NCBI GenBank assembly: GCA_027073875.1
Contig: JALTEO010000235.1
Coordinates: 1 to 7,551, forward strand
Reading direction: 5' to 3'
Origin: Bacteroidales bacterium
Lineage (GTDB): Bacteria; Bacteroidota; Bacteroidia; Bacteroidales; JALTDM01
DNA length: 7,551 bases
Each line of letters opens with the position of its first letter. Within the stretch, counting starts at the first letter, position 1. The translations under genes and the position numbers were made by a program. Of the stretch, positions 5,006 through 7,551 are shown piece after piece. Below the pieces are notes generated by a model. The model searched no databases. It had not been told where the DNA came from and worked only from the letters and a program-made list of their open reading frames with translations.

Positions 5006-5758
5006 ATGAAAAATAAGTTGGTATCAATAATTACTCCTTTGTATAACTCAGAAAAGTATGTTGATGAAACGATAGAATCTATTCTGGCTCAAACATATAA
5101 GAATTGGGAATTGATTGTAGTGGACGACAATTCTACAGACAATGGCCCAGAAATCGTTCAAAAATATGCAGAAAAAGATGAAAGAATAAAATTAATAAAG
5201 TTGAATAAAAATCAAGGCGCAGCAGTCGCGAGAAATACGGCTATAAAAGTTGCAAAGGGTTCATACATCGCCTTTTTAGACAGTGATGATCTATGGACAC
5301 CAACAAAATTAGAAGAGCAAATTCAATTTATGGAAGAAAACAACTACAGTTTTACATTCACAGCTTACCAACAAATTAGCGAAGATGGAAAAAAGCAGAA
5401 AAAGATCATAGAGGTTCCTTCTACCTTAAGTTATCGACAGGCCCTGCTTAAAAACCCGATTGGATGCTTAACTGCCGTCTATGATGCGGAAAAATTAGGA
5501 AAGATATACATGCCGCTAATTAGAAAAAGACAGGATTACGCTCTTTGGCTCAAAATATTAAAAACAGGCGTTAAGGGTCATGGACTAAACAAAATCCTAG
5601 CCTACTATAGACTGAGAAAAAGCTCGGTTTCTTCTAATAAAATTGATCTAATAAAATATCAATGGACTTTATACAGAAAGATAGAAAAACTGAGCATATT
5701 TGAAAGTATTTTTTATTTAAGTTGCGTTGTATTTCAAAAGCTATTCAAAATCAAATAG
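5006..5758 (+). CDS. Family 2 glycosyltransferase, TuaG-like
   Basis: 250 residues with a GT-A fold: VSIITPLYNSEKYVDETI at 6-23, ELIVVDDNSTD at 35-45, NKNQGAAVARN at 67-77, the metal-binding LDSDD at 91-95, GCLTAVYD at 153-160, the acceptor-side RKRQDYALWLKIL at 173-185 and YRLRKSSVSSNK at 201-212. The order and wording of the last three blocks match teichuronic-acid transferase TuaG and relatives, which transfer a sugar to a lipid-linked precursor at the inner face of the membrane. There is no transmembrane segment, though residues 231-245 are hydrophobic. The ATG at 5006 is preceded by GGTGA, which overlaps an in-frame GTG at 4997, so the ATG is preferred. It lies 58 nt after ugd and is the last gene of the operon. 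The presence of a TuaG-like enzyme next to ugd fits a uronic-acid-containing polymer. Donor and acceptor are not known. Confidence 0.85.
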   Translation: MKNKLVSIITPLYNSEKYVDETIESILAQTYKNWELIVVDDNSTDNGPEIVQKYAEKDERIKLIKLNKNQGAAVARNTAIKVAKGSYIAFLDSDDLWTPTKLEEQIQFMEENNYSFTFTAYQQISEDGKKQKKIIEVPSTLSYRQALLKNPIGCLTAVYDAEKLGKIYMPLIRKRQDYALWLKILKTGVKGHGLNKILAYYRLRKSSVSSNKIDLIKYQWTLYRKIEKLSIFESIFYLSCVVFQKLFKIK

Positions 5759-5859
5759 CACCTTTATTGAAAGATCGCCTTTCCCCCTCTAATTTCTTTA
5801 TTTTGCATTTTCGTTAGTAGAATTGTGCAACGCATTTATACGTATTTTCTATGTGTGCT

Positions 5860-6984
5860 CTATTTTTTAAGCTCTACAGTATGATAAAGATCCAGCAGTC
5901 TTTTTTCAACAATAACCCAATTATACTTTTCGAAAACCATTTTCTTACCTCTCTCACCCATTTCTTTAATCATTTCTGGATTATTTGCAAGAGAGATCAT
6001 CTTTTCTGCAATATCATTTACATTCAATGGATCTACATAAACTGCACAATTAGCTTCATCTAATACTTCGTGCCATGCAGGAAAATCAGATGCTATTATT
6101 GGAAGTCCTAAAGCCATGTATTCGAAAAGCTTATTAGGTGAAGAAAAAAGATGATTTCGTGTTGGATGAACAGTCAGCAAACCTACATCTCCCGTAGCTG
6201 CAAGATTTAATGCTTCTTCATATGGAAGTTGTTTTTGATAATCAAAATAATCTTTCGTGAGTTTTACATATTTTTTCGATTCCTCATCATCTACTCTTCC
6301 AATGACCATTAGCTTCACTTTACTTCTTTTAGAAGCTTTTGCAGTGGCTTCAATCATCTCTTTTATTCCACGGTGTATGTTAACTGAGCCAAGATATATG
6401 AATTTTATTTTCCCACTTTTATCATCCTTTGTTGGTTCTATTTTTTTAAATATGGACAAGTCTGGGTAATTTGGAAGAATTATAGTTTTTTGCTCTGAGA
6501 AAAAGTTTTTCATTTCAGGCGTTACAACCACAATTCCATCAAAAAGAGCGTTAGCAATTCTCTCAAAGAAAGCATATGCATTTTTCAAAATGTACCCAAT
6601 GACCTTTTTCTTACTTCGAAGAAGAATATTTGAACGATAATTTTCATGCACATCGTATATAACCTTTTTCCCATGTAACTTTAGCCAAATTCCCGCTCTT
6701 ATAAGCTCTGGATCATGAAAATGATAAATATCCGCATCAACAGACAGAGCCACTTTATAAGCTTCTTTAACTCCCCTTATCATTCTTTGACGTTTACTTT
6801 TGTATCTATGAATTGGAACAACATGAACTTTTGGATTAGAATCAACATATTTTTTCAATTCTTCTTTTTCAGCTGGAGCTACATAATAAACTTCATATCC
6901 AGCTTTAACCAAAGTATTTATTTCCTTGTTTATTCTATTGTCAAATATCCAATGAACATCCGTCATCACACAAACTTTAGACAT
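5860..6984 (-). CDS. Family 4 glycosyltransferase (GT-B, retaining)
   Basis: 374 residues of two Rossmann-like halves. The N-terminal half has VHWIFDNRINKEINTLVKAG (10-29), HFHDPELI (88-95) and VIYDVHENYRS (108-118). The C-terminal half has IKFIYLGSVNIHRGI (193-207), LMVIGRVDDEE (225-235) and the donor-site block SSPNKLFEYMALGLPIIASD (281-300) with Glu288. This is the usual form of cytoplasmic GT4 enzymes of capsule and O-antigen loci that use a nucleotide sugar and a lipid-linked acceptor. The sugar is unknown; GDP-mannose would be available from the operon that converges on it. The ATG at 6982-6984 lies one base after the stop of a glycosyltransferase remnant. AAGGAG is 15 bases upstream, too far for a good site, so translation may depend on coupling or on a rare ATT start closer to it. 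Confidence 0.88.
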   Translation of the reverse strand: MSKVCVMTDVHWIFDNRINKEINTLVKAGYEVYYVAPAEKEELKKYVDSNPKVHVVPIHRYKSKRQRMIRGVKEAYKVALSVDADIYHFHDPELIRAGIWLKLHGKKVIYDVHENYRSNILLRSKKKVIGYILKNAYAFFERIANALFDGIVVVTPEMKNFFSEQKTIILPNYPDLSIFKKIEPTKDDKSGKIKFIYLGSVNIHRGIKEMIEATAKASKRSKVKLMVIGRVDDEESKKYVKLTKDYFDYQKQLPYEEALNLAATGDVGLLTVHPTRNHLFSSPNKLFEYMALGLPIIASDFPAWHEVLDEANCAVYVDPLNVNDIAEKMISLANNPEMIKEMGERGKKMVFEKYNWVIVEKRLLDLYHTVELKK

Positions 6985-6985
6985 T

Positions 6986-7096
6986 TTATGAATTTAATTC
7001 TCCTTCCGATCTTAGAACTTCTTTATATATTTCCATTTCCAAGTCTACAGTTCTTTCCCATGAAAATCTTTGGATTTGCCAGCTTCTAAGAATGTC
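6986..7096 (-). pseudogene. C-terminal remnant of a second family 4 glycosyltransferase
   Basis: An open frame of 36 codons with no start reads ILRSW...RFSWERTVDLEMEIYKEVL and ends at TAA (6986-6988). The RFSWE...V...EIYKEVL pattern is the last helix of GT4 enzymes (RFSWEKTV...LEIYEEVL). All of the catalytic part is missing. The frame ends one base before the ATG of the intact GT4 gene, showing that the two genes were neighbours in one operon. At its 5' side, around 7078-7090, it runs into the transposase remnant, which marks the break point. Confidence 0.7.
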
Positions 7097-7212
7097 TCAC
7101 GCCATTTGTAATACTGTGATTATGAAATGCCATGCTTGGCGCATATCTTTGAAATACTTTTAATTCCTCAAATACTTTCGAGGGCGATTATCATCTTTTC
7201 CCTTTTCAATTC
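7078..7212 (-). pseudogene. IS3-like transposase OrfA remnant (helix-turn-helix part) with two nonsense codons
   Basis: Read straight through, the frame gives ELKREKMIIALESI, a stop (TGA 7168-7170), GIKSISKICAKHGIS, a stop (TAA 7120-7122), then SQYYKWRETFLEAG. This is the N-terminal helix-turn-helix of IS3-type transposases (KMQIVLEALRGEKSISQICAKHGISQSQYYKWRDKFLEGG). Both stops sit where an Arg and a Gln codon are expected and can be explained by C to T changes (CGA to TGA, CAA to TAA). The rest of OrfA, all of OrfB and the inverted ends are missing. The frame passes directly into the glycosyltransferase remnant. Confidence 0.75.
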
Positions 7213-7228
7213 TCATTTTCAATTCTCA
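7203..7228. repeat. 13-bp tandem duplication
   Basis: TTTTCAATTCTCA occurs twice head to tail, at 7203-7215 and 7216-7228, with no mismatch. It lies at the upstream edge of the transposase remnant, partly inside its frame. It is longer than the usual 3-4 bp target duplication of IS3 elements, so slippage or a repair event is more likely than a target-site duplication. Confidence 0.8.
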
Positions 7229-7255
7229 CAAGAGCAGTAAAATTAATCCTTTAGC

Positions 7256-7551
7256 TCATCCTATCCCAATTTCATTTTTTAAGAACATTATGTAATTTTC
7301 CTTCCAATTTTTATTCCAGAAATAATTTATACTATACTTTTTTTCTGATTTGGTATCTTTTACTATCCTCTCATATAACTCATCTGTATTTCTAAACCAA
7401 ATTCCAATGTTTTGAGGAATGTATAACTTCGAAAGTCTGTGTTCATACACGAAAACTGTTTTATCAAAGCCTGCCGCTTCAAATATCGTTGTTGAATAAA
7501 CGCTTATTATATAATCGGATGTTTTTATTAAATCGTATATATCTCCTTCTC
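7256..7551 (-). CDS. C-terminal part of a glycan-biosynthesis protein (runs off right edge)
   Basis: About 97 codons are visible and the frame stays open to the end of the window. The upstream part reads GDIYDLIKTSDYIISVYSTT, then IFEAAGFDKTVFVYEHRLS. This is the form of the C-terminal nucleotide-binding half of capsule-type GT-B proteins and CDP-glycerol glycerophosphotransferase-like enzymes (a 'suspended' aspartate, then YST/S, then FEA...GK.V). The last 45 residues are Lys- and aromatic-rich with no recognised motif. The gene ends at TGA (7256-7258), 44 bases before the transposase remnant. A precise activity cannot be given without the N-terminal part. Confidence 0.65.
   Translation of the reverse strand, partial: EGDIYDLIKTSDYIISVYSTTIFEAAGFDKTVFVYEHRLSKLYIPQNIGIWFRNTDELYERIVKDTKSEKKYSINYFWNKNWKENYIMFLKNEIGIG

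Noticed and set aside
5772..5786. Small hairpin GAAAG/CTTTC after the TuaG-like gene as a terminator
   Set aside because: Only five pairs and followed by CCCC, not a U-run. No convincing terminator is seen between the convergent genes.
6715..7089. Rightward open frame of 124 codons rich in Phe and Ile
   Set aside because: Antisense to the GT4 gene and its upstream remnant; the composition is what a complement of Lys/Glu-rich coding sequence gives, not a membrane protein.
1..7551. CRISPR array, tRNA, rRNA or riboswitch
   Set aside because: No regularly spaced repeats, no cloverleaf-forming sequence with a CCA-type end and no conserved riboswitch core were seen on either strand.

Overview
The window is AT-rich (estimated by eye, about 35-40% GC) and has GGAGG-type ribosome sites, TTG and ATG starts, and -10 boxes of the TGnTATAAT kind. 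It carries a surface-polysaccharide locus of a bacterium. Protein style (Lys/Glu/Ile-rich, with a winged-helix plus Rossmann regulator beside nucleotide-sugar genes) suggests Thermotogota or a similar thermophile. That assignment is inference from memory of the families, not a search result.

Left part (1-2284, leftward). A DegT/DnrJ/EryC1/StrS aminotransferase runs off the left edge. It sits 16 nt behind a gene for a winged-helix protein with a C-terminal nucleotide-binding domain, which has its own promoter and a palindrome at the predicted transcription start. Upstream lies about 460 bp of decayed DNA. It holds a 20-residue HicB antitoxin stub, a possible HicA stub and several perfect inverted repeats. 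Next comes a left-handed beta-helix acetyltransferase. Its reading frame is joined at the N-terminus to what looks like the last 60 or so residues of a UDP-N-acetylglucosamine 2-epimerase. Aminotransferase, acetyltransferase and 2-epimerase are three of the enzyme types needed for a diacetamido uronic acid of the ManNAc3NAcA kind, so this side may be the shrinking remains of such a pathway.

Middle (2285-5758, rightward). After a divergent regulatory region with several repeats come a GDP-mannose pyrophosphorylase (manC type), a UDP-glucose 6-dehydrogenase (ugd type) and a TuaG-like family 2 glycosyltransferase. They are closely spaced and probably one operon. They would supply GDP-mannose and UDP-glucuronate and transfer one sugar to a growing glycan. 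The manC-like gene contains an in-frame GC-rich palindromic insert of the REP-like kind.

Right part (5860-7551, leftward). A complete family 4 glycosyltransferase is preceded, one base upstream, by the last 36 residues of a second family 4 glycosyltransferase. That stub abuts the helix-turn-helix start of an IS3-like transposase with two nonsense codons. Beyond a 13-bp tandem duplication is the C-terminal end of another glycan-biosynthesis protein that runs off the right edge.

Overall the locus combines working precursor-supply genes with the debris of several deletion or insertion events: an epimerase stub, a glycosyltransferase stub, a transposase stub and a toxin-antitoxin stub. I see no CRISPR array, tRNA, rRNA or riboswitch, and no convincing intrinsic terminator.
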